This document shows, in pieces, positions 22,301 to 31,685 of a stretch of 64,000 nt of DNA. Position 1 is the stretch's first letter, and each line of letters opens with the position of its first letter. The notes beneath the pieces are model-generated. The model was given only the letters and a program-made list of their open reading frames with translations. It did not search any database and was not told the DNA's origin. This DNA is from Melitaea cinxia (taxonomy: Eukaryota > Arthropoda > Insecta > Lepidoptera > Nymphalidae), in NCBI RefSeq assembly GCF_905220565.1, contig NC_059404.1, positions 7,220,472 to 7,284,471 on the forward strand, given 5' to 3'. A program made the translations under genes and the position numbers.

Positions 22301-22805
22301 AGTTAGAAAACGTTTGTATGGAAAAGGGCTGTTTTTAGGGTTTTCCCGGAAATTATTCGAATTTTTCTTGCTGTAAAAACCATCCTTGGACTTCAACGAA
22401 CATTTAAAGAAAAGAATTGTTAAAATTGGTCCAGACGTTGTTGAGTTATGCGCTTACTAACACATTTTGCGATTCATTTTTATATTATAGATTGAAAAAA
22501 AATACGGTTTGAAATGAATAAATGAATGAATAAGTATGAATATCACTAAGCGTCAGCAAACGTTGAATTTTTTTTTTTTTTTTTGTATACTAAACTTACC
22601 AAAAGCCATCATCATCAAAGACACCAATTTTTTTTGTGAACTTAAACTCTTGTGAATCCGTCCAGTATACTGTATTTTTATCAAATGGATAAGTCAAATC
22701 AATAAATTCATAATCTCCATTTAGCAAAACATCATTGGAATTCGCAATAATAGCAATAATAAAGAACCCACTGATATAAGCAAACACGACAGTTACGTAA
22801 GCCAT
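9099..22805 (-). CDS. Secreted cyclase-family hydrolase (kynurenine formamidase / isatin hydrolase-like), 5 exons
   Basis: Exons on the minus strand: 22805-22600, 13240-13119, 12615-12421, 9481-9305, 9196-9099. Every junction is GT-AG and phases match, giving 798 nt (265 aa plus stop). Residues 1 to about 23 are a hydrophobic signal peptide (MAYVTVVFAYISGFF then IIAIIANS), so the enzyme is probably secreted or in the secretory pathway. The family metal-binding motif HGGTHIDAPNHF lies at residues 80-91, with likely ligands H80, H84 and D86. Later family blocks are FKYGWS, FNFPG, GVGVDTASVD with a following FPVHK, and the C-terminal block KGTGAPLRLVAICP. Length fits the family. Known members hydrolyse N-formylkynurenine, isatin or similar amides; the substrate here cannot be told from sequence. 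Intron 1 is 9.4 kb and full of transposons. A damaged exon-1 paralogue lies downstream. Start chosen because it opens the signal peptide. Confidence 0.9.
9965..11600. mobile_element. Foldback-type element with long inverted termini, in intron 3
   Basis: The left arm, from about 9968 (ATCCGGTAAAGCTTTAGATT) through CACTTCGAAACCCCATGGTT to 10150, is mirrored by the right arm at about 11420-11598. A second inner inverted block (TACGTAAAAACGATCTCGAC, 10258-10280) is mirrored at 11300-11330. Arms total roughly 160-320 bp. The left interior holds TTTTCACATTTCACACGTTA repeats (10135-10240, 10340-10400). No transposase frame is visible. The exact ends are estimates. Confidence 0.65.
11893..12456. repeat. 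Direct tandem duplication, period 282 bp, overlapping an exon end
   Basis: GGGCAAGGAAACATACTCTG begins both units, at 11894 and 12176, and the copies are almost identical. The second unit ends inside hydrolase exon 3 (12421-12456), so the first unit carries a copy of the last about 35 bp of that exon plus its donor at 12139-12174. This implies a recent unequal event at a donor boundary. Confidence 0.9.
12720..12870. repeat. Dispersed repeat fragment
   Basis: Contains GTTTCACCTGATGTTAAGTG, GCGGTCTAGGATGGAACACG and TTCACTCGCGACTTAAAGAT, a pattern I recognise as a common lepidopteran LINE-related repeat. No ends were resolved. Confidence 0.4.
13286..13482 (+). mobile_element. Short non-autonomous Helitron, copy 1
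   Basis: Begins TCTTAATATATATAAATCTC and ends GTCAGGTCAGCTAG, flanked by A on the left and T on the right. This is the Helitron signature (5' TC, 3' CTRR, insertion between A and T, no duplication). It has an inverted sister copy at 17606-17804 in the same intron. Confidence 0.8.
14150..14740. other. Intron 1 DNA with repeat remnants
   Basis: AT-rich. Fragments such as GTCCGTCTGTCTGTCAAGAC (near 14025) and GCCGTCCGACCGTTTCAGAG (near 14636) belong to dispersed insect repeats, but no termini could be defined and no coding frame is supported. Confidence 0.4.
14741..15070 (-). mobile_element. RTE-derived short element, copy c
   Basis: Full-length copy in reverse orientation, from the tail AGTCCACTGCTGGACATAGG to the head TGGCTACGGCACCAAAGAAT. 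It lies just left of the pogo-like element. Near-complete agreement with copies a and e. Confidence 0.8.
15152..16803 (+). mobile_element. Pogo-like (Tc1/mariner superfamily) element lacking its DDE domain
   Basis: The terminal inverted repeats GGGGAACACCGGGCAAGACG and its near-exact complement (one mismatch) are flanked by TA on both sides (15150-15151, 16804-16805). About 15630-15840 encodes a Psq/CENP-B-like helix-turn-helix remnant (REALNKAIEVVLKREMGY, then AAKVFLVPQTTLE) broken by a stop. About 16090-16180 has a linker TTIITSSPYKQKLL. About 16400-16530 carries a PHD-type zinc finger remnant (GLYFGSKKGWIAYSSCGK, then LHYGCAGVDYNDAEATFICE). The catalytic DDE region between these is missing, so the copy cannot move by itself. 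Confidence 0.85.
16990..17517 (+). pseudogene. Decayed transposon-derived protein fragment, two-part
   Basis: An upstream piece reads MECAPDNVRLSPRLDNLTKE to about 17150. After a GT-AG-like gap (17151-17250) a second piece reads KSKSLFNYLKIEDNFLHELP and ends in VSALRIVGDVAERAIKLMQN, then YKNTVK and a stop at 17514-17516. The VGDVAERAIKL block resembles the C-terminal segment of an uncharacterised arthropod transposon-associated protein family. Splicing the two pieces gives a stop at the junction, so it is probably broken. The family is not securely identified. Confidence 0.4.
17606..17804 (-). mobile_element. Short non-autonomous Helitron, copy 2
   Basis: Inverted relative of 13286-13482. 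On the minus strand it starts TCTTAATATATATAAATCTC and ends CCAGGTCAGCTAG, and the flanking plus-strand bases are A (17605) and T (17805). Both copies sit in intron 1 of the hydrolase gene. Confidence 0.8.
17810..18580. other. AT-rich intron DNA, no feature resolved
   Basis: Low-complexity ATAATATTA stretches and short TTTATTTATTTATT runs, with no coding frame or element ends that I can support. Confidence 0.4.
18588..18745. repeat. (ACAT)n microsatellite, left part
   Basis: About 155 bp of nearly pure ACAT units, interrupted twice by TATATA. It is the left flank of the R1-clade insertion; the same repeat resumes at 19390 on the other side. Confidence 0.95.
18746..19389 (+). mobile_element. 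Waldo-like R1-clade LINE, 5'-truncated, in (ACAT)n
   Basis: The open frame to the stop at 19140 is the ORF2 C-terminus of an R1-clade LINE. It has GRWTHRLIPRIDIWLNRSHG and VNYYLTQMLSGHGCFRAYL, then a zinc-knuckle CPSCLGVIEDAEHVFFVCPR with three cysteines and a histidine. A 200-bp 3' UTR and a poly(A) run of about 50 bp (19340-19389) follow, then (CATA)n. Both flanks are ACAT repeats. The frame is intact and the A-tail pure, so the insertion is recent. Confidence 0.88.
19390..19432. repeat. (ACAT)n microsatellite, right part
   Basis: CATACATACATACATACACA units directly after the poly(A) tail of the R1-clade element, matching the tract on its left flank. Confidence 0.9.
19440..20134. other. 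Intron DNA with no resolved feature
   Basis: Purine-rich and AT-rich sequence without a supported coding frame, repeat end or RNA gene. Confidence 0.4.
20135..20360 (-). mobile_element. ACCGACTTC MITE-like repeat, partial reverse copy
   Basis: Carries ATCACGATCAAAATTAAATG, CACATGGCAAATACCAGGTT and AATCGAAATCGGTACACGCA in the reverse order of the 2626-3234 copy. It abuts the RTE fragment to its right. Confidence 0.55.
20396..20888 (+). mobile_element. RTE-clade LINE 3' fragment
   Basis: The first half is open: IPQCLKTKVFEQCVLPVFTY, GAETWTLTKGLVHKFKVAQR and AMERAMLGVSLKDG, the distal part of RTE ORF2. After a frameshift near 20600 come traces of the conserved tail (GRWSR, VGLPPACWTDDRCR, then NRDVRSELGEA). 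It finishes GTGGACTGCAATAGACTGAA with an (ACTGA)n tail. 5'-truncated and inactive. Confidence 0.85.
21010..21290 (-). mobile_element. ACCGACTTC MITE-like repeat, reverse copy
   Basis: From AATTGTATTTGTTCGCTAGC and AAAACCGACTTG to AACAGTTGAATTGAGAACCT, mirroring the plus-strand copies, including the AGATCACAGTCAAATTTAAA module. Confidence 0.65.
21358..22491 (-). mobile_element. 1.1-kb Helitron in intron 1
   Basis: Minus-strand reading starts TCTATAATATAAAAATGAAT, continues CGCAAAATGTGTTAGTAAGC and ends GATAGACTTCG-like arm then TCGGGTCCGCTAG. Host bases are A and T at the two ends. No Rep/helicase frame is visible, so it depends on another element. The middle (21700-22300) may contain captured DNA; I cannot name a source. 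Confidence 0.75.
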
Positions 22806-22809
22806 ATTG

Positions 22810-23590
22810 TTTGGGACTGTACTGTAACTGTTATTTATTTCTAATACATAGTAGTATAATAGTGAACTAAAGCAGGGTGCTTCTTAAGTTTGAGTTTGAG
22901 TATTATTATCAGGTCTGTTGAAATGAGCGATTTGTTTAAACGTCTCGATAAATCGATAAAAAGACAATTGGTCGATGGAAATTACCATTGCAGGGTCAGG
23001 AATTTATACGTAGCTGTTTAATATATTAGGTATTTAGGCTCGCTTTGCTGAGCGTCAAAGGGTTTTACTTGTGATATATGAAAATTATCTTATGTTATTT
23101 TTATCAAATGCATAGTCTTTAAGACAGTGCCCTTTATTTTATAGAAATACAATACCTTGCTGTATATCAAAATCTAACTAAATCTCGCCACTGAATTTTC
23201 TCGTATTGATCGCCCGTGGTAATTTTTATTTTCTCGGTGAAAACGCTAAATTAGTACAGAAATAAAGTTTAATTTATGTACCAATCAAAACAACATTGCA
23301 AATATCTATAAACAGTTGGGTAGTTTCCAAATTTATCGACTTCTACAGTTTATGCTCTGCGGTGCACGGTGCAGTCACAAAAATTATGCGTCCAAACAAC
23401 AGACTGTTTTTTAGCAAAATATATCTTATAGTTAGTACAATTTTCTTAAGATGAATAAAGTAAATCAAATCTAAATATTTTGGTCTTTTATAAGTATGGA
23501 AAACAGATATAACAAATATTATGTACTTACAATTAGATTTACCGTCAGGTGGACAAACAAACGCTACCATTTTCAATACCGTTTATATTC
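22810..23590. other. 5' flank of the hydrolase gene
   Basis: Upstream of the start at 22805 on the minus strand. No clear TATA box or transposon end could be assigned. The promoter should lie here unless there is an upstream non-coding exon. Confidence 0.4.
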
Positions 23591-23595
23591 CGTTC

Positions 23596-23790
23596 TAAGT
23601 TTTAGTCGAACACATCATCTACGTCAGTCAGTCAGTCAGCTCAGCCTATTGCAGTCCACAAGTTCGCGCCAGACATCCCAGTTTTCCGCAATCCTCATCC
23701 AGCATACACCGGCAATCTTACATAGATCGTCGGTCCAACGGGCCGGAGGACGTCCCACACTGCGTTTTCCTCTACCTGTGATATTAAAAA
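23596..23790 (-). mobile_element. RTE-clade LINE 3' end
   Basis: Minus strand reads GRGKRSVGRPPARWTDDLCK, then IAGVCWMRIAENWDVWRELV, the terminal segment of RTE ORF2. It ends GACTGCAATAGGCTGAGCTG with a short (ACTG)n tail at 23626-23638. Confidence 0.85.
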
Positions 23791-24239
23791 TTATAACTCT
23801 GATACAATCATTATATAATTGTAATATGTATTTGGTATTCATATAACAATTAAATAAACAATATTTTCGTATTATCTTTTATGGGTGATATGTTAGAACG
23901 CCCTACTAAAGTATAATGTTGAAATTTATCATAGCAGGGTCAGGAGTTTAGTAATAAGTAGTCGACTTGTGACACAACGCCCGCGGAGAAGTAACGTGTA
24001 CGTTAATGTTCATCTTCCCGTTAAATTTTATGCGTCCAAACAACATACCTAAAGCACTCGTACAATAAATCTTCGTACAATCTTCGTACAATAATGGTCT
24101 TGACGATGAAGTAATTTTTCCACAAAAACTAATTTTCCACAAAAAAGTTTTTTTAAACAACTTCAAAACAGAAGAAGATTCTCGATTCGACTGTATTTGT
24201 ATGTATGTTAACTCATAACTTTTTACTTCTTCTTCTCTT

Positions 24240-24410
24240 CTCACGGTTCTTCTTCTCTACGAAGGTTGGCGACCATCATGGCTGTCTTAATCTTCGAAGC
24301 TGCAGCATGGAAGAGAGAGCGAGTACTTAGATTAAGCCATTCACGGAGGTTCTTCAGCCAGAATATTTTCCTTCTGCCAGGTCGGCGTTTTACCCTCGAT
24401 TTTTCCTCCA
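24240..24410 (-). mobile_element. LINE C-terminal fragment
   Basis: Minus strand reads GRRKIFWLKNLREWLNLSTR, then SLFHAAASKIKTAMMVANLR, the end of a LINE ORF2 (the xAMMxANxR ending is common in insect LINEs). It is not part of the RTE copy that starts at 24615. It is joined to a long pyrimidine-rich repeat. Confidence 0.7.
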
Positions 24411-24612
24411 TCTTCTTCTATCTTCCTATACCTTCTTCTTCTATCTTCTCCTATCTTCACCTATCTTCTTCTTCTTCTTCTTCCATCTTCTATCCTCTTC
24501 TATCTTCTCTTTTCTTCTTCTTCTATCTTCCTCTATCTTCTTCTCTCTTCCTCTATCTTCTATCTTCCTCTATCTCCTTTTTCTTCTATCTTCTATCTTA
24601 TCTCTCTTATAG
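24405..24612. repeat. (TCTTC/TATCTTC)n polypyrimidine tract
   Basis: About 200 bp of almost pure pyrimidine on the plus strand built from TATCTTC, TTCTTC and CTC units. It lies exactly where the RTE palm frame breaks off, so it probably expanded from an A/G-rich site in the element. Confidence 0.9.
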
Positions 24613-24614
24613 AA

Positions 24615-27033
24615 TAGCACCACCACACTCCTGGACCACGCATGCGGTGTGGTACCCTGGTGGATGACGGCGTTAAAGAGTCTCGCCAAGGCTTTTAGGG
24701 CACGTCGTCCTGCGGCTTTAAGTAACTCAGTCGTAACTCCGTCATCCCCCGGAGCCCTCCCGTTTTTAAGGTGCCTGAGCGCCACACTAATCTCATCTAC
24801 TTCGATGTCCCGGATCTCCTCCGAATATTCGCGCAACACGGTCAAACGCTACTCAAATCGGTCAACGCAAATCGGTGCACGTGGATCTTCGGTGTCCCAA
24901 ATCTTAGGCTTGCGTGCGCTCGCCATCGATCTGAGGGCGAGAGTAAACGGTTCTGTCACCCGCTGTTTTAAGCTTCGCAAGAAGGCTTCTCCCCAATGGT
25001 TTTTGGGAAACTTTGGAACCCCTATTCTGCTCAATCAAAGTAGCAATCTCTCTCGTACTCGAGCAGCGGAGGTCTCAGCGTACAAGTTTTCGTATCCTCG
25101 TGGAAAGAGCCCTCTGTTCTGACCAAGCAGCGGACCATTCGCGCCTCCGCCGCATCAGATCCAATGATTTGGGAGAGACTTTGGACTGCTTCGTTGACTT
25201 CGTTGGCGGAAAGTGTCTCCGACCCAGTGTACACACCGTCTTCACAACGTTGTCAGTCATCTCGTCCACGTCGCAAGTAGTTTCCAGCGAATCGAATCGG
25301 TTTTGGAGCTCCAGTTGTAACTGCTTGGAGCCACATAGTATTTGGGGCAGCGTGGGTCGGAGAGTAGATTTCATCAAGCGCTCTTTTCGGAGGCATATAT
25401 TCAGAGTGCCCCGTAATAGCCGATGGTCGCTGCCGGTGTTAATCATATTTTTTTTTTTTTTTTTTTTTTTTTATAACAAGTCTTATACATCCACGGGCTT
25501 ATGAACCCATGTCCTTTTTTACTCTAATACATGCAAATTTTTATTTTTATTTTTTCTCTATTTCAAGGTAGGCGTTAGTCAACAACATCGCTGTTCAAGT
25601 CAGACTGTTTGTTTTTAATGTCTCCAAAAGAGACGTGAGTCCACCGACCGGTTCTTAATCTAATCTATGGTACAACATATTTTTTTTTTTTTTGTATTTT
25701 GTATTATTATTATTTCCTTATACTACACTTATATCTATATACTATACTTATATACTATATACTATACTTATATCTAGCTAAATCTTACATTATTTACATG
25801 CGTAATAATCGTTTTCTTAGAAATATATTTTTTTAATATTGTCTATATTACTACCAACTTACTCCTCCCAAGCAAAGCAACCTATTCGAATTTTATTTTG
25901 ACATCTCGAGAATACTCTCAACGACGGCGGTGTCTCTATTATGAATCGCCATCTTGAGACTATGCTCGAGGATGTCTTTTTCCGTAGCCTCCGCCGCCCT
26001 CCCGACGAAACGACAGATCGCGTCATCTCTGTAGTCGGTGTAGTAGACACAGGCCTTGGTGTGTCTAGTCACCGCGACTATCGCGTGCGAAACGCTGTCA
26101 TGTATTCGCAGCCTCCCACTCCTCGTCTGGATGACGATGACACTCTCACTCGTCTGGCCCTGCGCCTCGTGGATAGTCAAGACACGCGACCCCTCCCCTT
26201 TCCCGTATCCCCGGTCCACCAGCAACTTCTTCTCTTCCTGCGTGAAGACCAGGTATAGGGTCCAGTTCTGTCTTGCAGAGATTTGCGCGCCCGTGAAGCT
26301 TTCCACGCGCAGGGAACGGATTATTGGGCTTGAGCTATAAATATCTTTGTAGACCTCGCTGATGGCGAAGGCGACATCCTTGGGGTTTCGGTGCGTACAA
26401 GACAGCTTCTCGAAAAATAAATTCATCAAGGAGAGCCTCTTCGCTTCGAGGAAGTTGACAAGCATCTACCCCGTGCGATTCGTCGGTCTTGTACTCTAAC
26501 TTTATAGCGTTGAAGTCTCCCATAACAACGTTGTAGAAGGCCGAAGTAGTATGGTTCGTGCAATATCTTCATACAAGGCTTCGACTTCATCATCAGAGTA
26601 TGCCGAGGTCGGCGCATATAGCTGTACCACTTTCAGGGAGTACCTGTCAGCGATTTTAAGTATAAGGTACGCTACCTGGGTCGACACACTGCTGAATTCC
26701 ACAACGTTGCTAGCTTATGCACCAGAAAACCGAAGCCACCCTGGGAAAACTTCACTCTTTCATGACGTGAGGAGATCTTGAGTCCTCAGGTCGTGAAGGT
26801 CAACATCACCTTCACGGAAGTAGAATAAGTGCGCGGAGTCCAGAATCATCGTGTCCTCGCCCTCTCTTCGGACTTCAGATAACCCAGTATGCTCCACTTA
26901 ATATGACTTAGTTCCACTTCGAGCTCGATGAGGTGATTGTCCAGCCGTAGTGTGCGTTCATTGTACGTAGCCAAGTTCAGCTTAGAGTGGCAGGCTTCGC
27001 CCCAACGTTACCGCGACCGCTGCCATAGCTAGG
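24615..27033 (-). mobile_element. Decayed RTE-clade LINE, interrupted by an R1-type insertion
   Basis: From 27000 downward the minus strand shows, with frameshifts, the AP-endonuclease start (LATYNERTLRLDNHLIELE), KIADRYSLKVVQLYAPTSAY, GDFNA near 26520 and FLEAKRLSLMNLFF. It resumes at 25446 with INTGSDHRLLRGTLNI, RRHFPPTKSTKQSK and, near 24800, the fingers/palm start (LKNGRAPGDDGVTTELLKAA, then GTTPHAWSRSVVV). Between 26405 and 25448 sits a different element. The right end is joined to the RTE 5' leader at 27033-27290. Multiple stops make it inactive. Confidence 0.85.
25448..26405 (-). mobile_element. R1-type LINE 3' end carrying a virus-like superfamily 1 helicase domain
   Basis: On the minus strand an open frame, about 26405-25893, reads LSCTHRNPKDVAFAISEVYK, then LTIHEAQGQTSESVIV and VSHAIVAVTRHTKACVYYTD. 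These fit helicase motifs V and VI of superfamily 1 helicases from tobamo-like plus-strand RNA viruses. The Walker A and B motifs are absent because the copy is 5'-truncated. A 400-bp 3' UTR and a poly(A) tail (25472-25449 as plus-strand T) follow. R1 LINEs with a C-terminal helicase of this kind have been described in insects. An endogenous viral fragment copied by LINE machinery is the alternative. It splits the RTE endonuclease. Confidence 0.75.
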
Positions 27034-27290
27034 AATAGTGCGGCTGCCGGGACGCTGGGCAAGCGGGTTGGTGACCGCAGAGCTCACTTAGTCACAACGA
27101 AGACGCTGCTTCCCGTCTTCAGTCTGTGTTTTGAAGCCATTAGTTTGATGGTTATCCCGCCATCGATCGGCTTTATAAGTTCCAAGGTGGTAAGTGGAAG
27201 TGTGTTATCCCTTAGTCACCTCTTATGACACCCACGGGAAGAGAGGGAGTGGCCACATTCTTACTGCCATAACCACACAGCAAAGAAACT
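27033..27290 (-). mobile_element. RTE 5' leader (copy d of the short-element sequence, joined to RTE ORF)
   Basis: Reads on the minus strand from TGTGGTTATGGCAGTAAGAA to GCGGTCACCAACCCGCTTGC and then continues directly into the RTE endonuclease frame. This shows that the head of the dispersed 330-bp elements is the RTE 5' region. Confidence 0.75.
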
Positions 27291-27299
27291 CAGAGCAGT

Positions 27300-28080
27300 T
27301 CCTAAGACTTCCGACCTTGGTGTAGGTTTAAGAGGCCCCCTATGAGATGCACATCAGTGCTCACCTTCACTGCTCGAGTTGCCCGCCCTGCCTAGTCAAA
27401 ATATCGTATCGTAATATAATATGTAACGATAATTCGTTTGCACAAATTAATTATTGAAAGAGTCTAGGTTAAGCTACTAGCAGCTTACAACAAGCGCACC
27501 GTGCCAAGCCAGAGCCAAGACTGCCTTAGCCGCGGTTGCTCCGGAGGTTTTATACACGTCAGAATGAATCGAGTAATAGATTGAGTGAGGGTAGGTGAGT
27601 ATCGAACGATGTTGCTAAGTGGTGTGATCGGTGCGACTGTTGTTTATAAATCTCTTGCTAATTACCTATGACAGTACAGACATGACTGGTGAATTACTAT
27701 CAATATTTAAGGAGGTACATGATTCTCATTCGAATTATGTATGAAAAATAGGTACTTCATTTTTTTACCAAATTCCCATATATTTCAATTTAAATAAATG
27801 AAATGTAGGCACATTAATTTCCAGCCATAACGGCGGCGCGTGCTGCCTTGGCCTTATACTGTGCCGCTTGTCACCGCCCGCCGCAACCCCCGCCAATTCT
27901 AATTCCCGCTAAATTCGATTAGTAGGTCACTAGTCTCACTAGGTCAGTTGGGCGAGCGCCGCCGTAAGGTTTGTACGTCGGAGTACGTCCATCTTCCCGC
28001 GCGCACGCCCAATGAACGATTTTACGCGTATACCTAATATGTCTTATGCAAATGTGACCTGCCATTAGTAACTTAGGTAA
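27300..28080. other. Intergenic DNA with a GC-rich patch
   Basis: About 27820-28010 is rich in CG (GCCCGCCGCAACCCCCGCCA). No open frame with recognisable homology is present and no promoter could be assigned to a gene. Confidence 0.35.
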
Positions 28081-28081
28081 G

Positions 28082-31000
28082 AAGAAAGAAAGAAAGACAT
28101 TTATTTGAGACACATACACTGCTTACAGACATACAACAAACACAATGAGAGCACAAATACATTAAAAAAGTTAAAAAAAAAAATGTCAAAATTAAGTAAA
28201 AATGTAACTAAAAATTTAAATAATTGATTTAAAATAAGAAAAGTAAAATTTTTTCAATTTAAAAAAAAATTAAAATAAAAAATAAAACGAAAAGAGTAAT
28301 AATAAAAAAGCAACAAATACAGCCTCTCTTTATAAGTTTGAACATGAATGTGAAGAAAAGAGTAAAAAAGAATTTTAAAAAAAAATACAATAAAATTAAA
28401 ATAACCGTAAATTTAACACAAAATTCATCTACCAAAGTTATTTACACCTGTACAACAGTGTACCGTCACAAAAAGGATGGCCACTCAGCACTTGTGGAAA
28501 TACGGGGAACATAGCTTAGGGATCTTAATCCCTAAATTTCACACGCTGAATTTCAGTAGCCACCACGGGTACCATGCGAACGACAGCGGCAGCAACCAAT
28601 AAATAGTATCTAATAATTCAGTAAGACCATACGTAGTAACCAAACAATACCAAATATTATAAAGTACACATATCGATACATCATGTACACCCACACACAC
28701 ATCACACATTACACGCTAAACATCCCTTCCAGTCGTTCTTTTATTTTATTAAAAATAAGTAGGTACCGGTGGTACAGTCGTTTATCATTAATCGCCTCTT
28801 ACAAGTTCTGTACCTGTTCCTTAATTAGGAATTTTTTGTATATTGTTTTAAAATTGACAATCGATGCCAGCTCACTTAGTGGCGGTGGGATATCATTCCA
28901 GATTTTGGCCGCAGAGTATTTAAAGCATCCCCGGTAAGCAGCGGAGTGATGTCGGGGTATCAGCATCAAATAGGAGGTCGCTCTAGTATTATACCTCTTA
29001 TTACAATCCTTTGCCCAGTTTAGTTTCGAAAAAAGATATTTAGGAACAAAACCGAGCACATGCATTCTGGACACGTTGTACCATGTTTTTCGTGCGTTTT
29101 AATAATCTAGGGCCTGTCACAATGTCAGCATAATTCAACTTTGACAAAACTAGCACCTCGCATAGCCTTACACGGATTTCAGCCGATACAAAAGGTCTGA
29201 TCTGATATAAAACCTTCAATCTGTAAAAGCAGTTTCGTACAGTTTTAAGGATATGCTCTTCGAATCTAAGATGTTAATCCATTACAACGCCCAAATTCCT
29301 AGCCTCACTAACCCGTTCTATGTCTACTTTGTTTATTTTAATTATAGGTGCTTTACATGTTATCTCTTTAATCTGTTTGGATGTTCCCAAAACTAAATAC
29401 TTCGTTTTGTTTGGATTAAGTACCAAACCGTTACTTTCTGACCATGCATATATATTTCCTAGATCATAATTAAACTTGTCTACTGCACTTAAAGTGTCGT
29501 TTGCTTTAAAAGAAATGTAAACTATACAAGTTTAGTATCGTCGCCATAGGTATGGACACTTGCTGTACTCACATGCTTTTCCAGGTCGGCACAATAAAGT
29601 ATAAATAATAAAGGACCTAAAATTGATCCTTGCGGAACACCCCTGTTTATAAATCTAGGTCTCGAGTGAACTACAGTTCCATCTTCATCCATTGTCTCCA
29701 CTACTTGTGTTCTATTCTTTAAGTAATTAGAAAACCACTTTACAGCATCTGGAGAGAGACCATAGTAGTGCAATTTAGAAAGCAGAAGCGCTATATTTAT
29801 GGTATCAAATGCACGTGAGTAGTCTAGTAGCACTAGAATGGTCCCCTACCCTTTATCTTGCGCATTTAATATGTCATCTACTACATCTATAAGCGCTGTT
29901 ACGGTGCTATGATTTTTACGGAAACCTGATTGTTTTTCTGGGAGAATATTGTTGGCTTCAAGAAATTGTGAAAGCTGTCCATGTACAATTTTTTCCAGAA
30001 TTTTCGACATACATGGTAGGATGCTTATAGGTCGCAGATCTTTTAACTTTAAGGGGTTATCGGTTTTAGGGATAGGACGAATAATCACTTTTTTCCATAT
30101 GGATGGAAATGAATTCGTTTCGATGGATTTATTTATTATATTCGTTATCACGTTTAACGTACAGGGGAGGGACATGATCAACATGTCTAAAGAAATTCCA
30201 TCGCATCCGATAACATTTGACTTCAGACTCTTTATCGTTCTCAAAACAGTGTCGCTATCAACGGTAGAAATGCTAAATGTATTTGTCAAATTACAATGTG
30301 ACTGAAAATACGTAATACCAAAAATAGAAGCCACTTGCCTGCCTGGTACATCCAAAAAGTAGTTGTTGAGTTTTTCGGCGTCCTTAAGACTTGATAGCAA
30401 AATATGGCTTTTTTAGTCTTAAATGCTATATAGCGCTTTAGATTTTTCCATAAATGTGCGGAATTTTTCAAGTTATTGTTTATAAAAGTTTTGTAGTATA
30501 CACATTTCTCTCTGTAAATCGTACTTTGAACCGTACGTTTGAGATCTTTATAAAAAACAATATGATTCTCAGATTTAGTCGCACGCGCCCTCTTGTGAGC
30601 CTCGTCTCGTTTCTTCATCATTAACTTTATATTGTATGTAATTCAAGGATAACCAACTTCTTTAAAATGGCGTAGTTTTAATGGCGATAATATATCAAAT
30701 ACCTTTAGCATCCTGCCATTAAGATCTGATGTAATGTAATCAACACCTTCTGTCGGCTGCGCCTCAGGCCACCCTATGATATTCATTAATTCACAAAGTT
30801 CATTATCGTTTATACCTTTTAGTTGCCTAAAGTAAATGCAATTGCTGTTTTGTATCTTTACGGACACCAACTTCACAGGATAGTATAGAATGATCACTAA
30901 GTGGGCACACGTAATCCACTCGTGCTCCTATTGGCTGTGCATTAGAACATATGAGGTCAATCAGTGTCTCACTATGACTGGTAAAATGTGTAGGGGAATC

Positions 31001-31535
31001 TACATATTGTTGCATGTTAGTAACTTTTAAAAATTCACATAACATTCGAGTCAGCGAACTGCTTTTACACAAAATATTTATGTTAAAATCACCAAGCAGG
31101 AATGTGGTCGTAACTCGTCAGCGAAGCAAAAGTATCTGTGCGTGCGTCCAAGAAGACACGTGCATTCAACCAAGGTAGCCGATAGGCGGTGTCGACGATG
31201 ATACGTTCACCTTTAACTCTGGTACTTACATCTGTTCGACGATCGGGTTTTCTGGATGCGATATTACCTCTACAGATATGCCTTTTCTAATATAGTATCC
31301 GAGCCCACCCCCACGACTTCGGGATGCTACGACGGGCCGAGGCTTGTGATGTAGACGGTAACCAGAACTATACAGGCGCTCGTCCCTCCTCGCTCTCTTT
31401 AAGCAAAGTTTCATTTAATGCCAGTATATCGAGTCTATGACGATATATTGCAACCACGAGATCATCATGGCCCGTCCCAAATGACCCAGCATTCAAAAAG
31501 CCAATCCTAAAATTTTGTGATTGCATCATCACTGT
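28082..31535 (-). mobile_element. Old CR1/Jockey-like LINE, ORF2 and 3' end
   Basis: The order on the minus strand is: endonuclease start near 31531 (NFRIGFLNAGSFGTG, LDILALNETL), SRGGGLGYYIRKGI, DSPTHFTSHSETLIDLICSN and SDHSILSCEV near 30900; RT fingers near 30250-29850 (IRPIPKTDNPLKLKDLRPIS, EKQSGFRKNHSTVTALIDVV); palm near 29830-29525 (LDYSRAFDTINIALLLSKLH, RGVPQGSILGPLLFILYCAD and a YGDD box); C-terminus at 29074-28799 (KYSAAKIWNDIPPPLSELAS). It ends ATAAATGTCTTTCTTTCTTT. Stops and frameshifts separate the pieces. The catalytic box reads YGDD where LINEs usually have F/YADD. Confidence 0.85.
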
Positions 31536-31685
31536 TCAAATGAAAAAAACTTCCTGTGTTATAAAAGCAAGCTTTAAATATATTTAAAAATGCATAGCTA
31601 GGCAATATGCAAATAAAACTATACCCATAGCACGTATTTAGTATAATTTTAAATATCTCATTAAATTTAAATAATAATTCAAAAA

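Noticed and set aside
24266..24667. 133-aa serine/phenylalanine/leucine-rich plus-strand frame
   Set aside because: Antisense of LINE fragments and of the polypyrimidine repeat; no homology of its own.
24649..25504. Plus-strand frames of 157 and 163 aa
   Set aside because: They lie antisense to recognisable RTE coding sequence and have no family signature.
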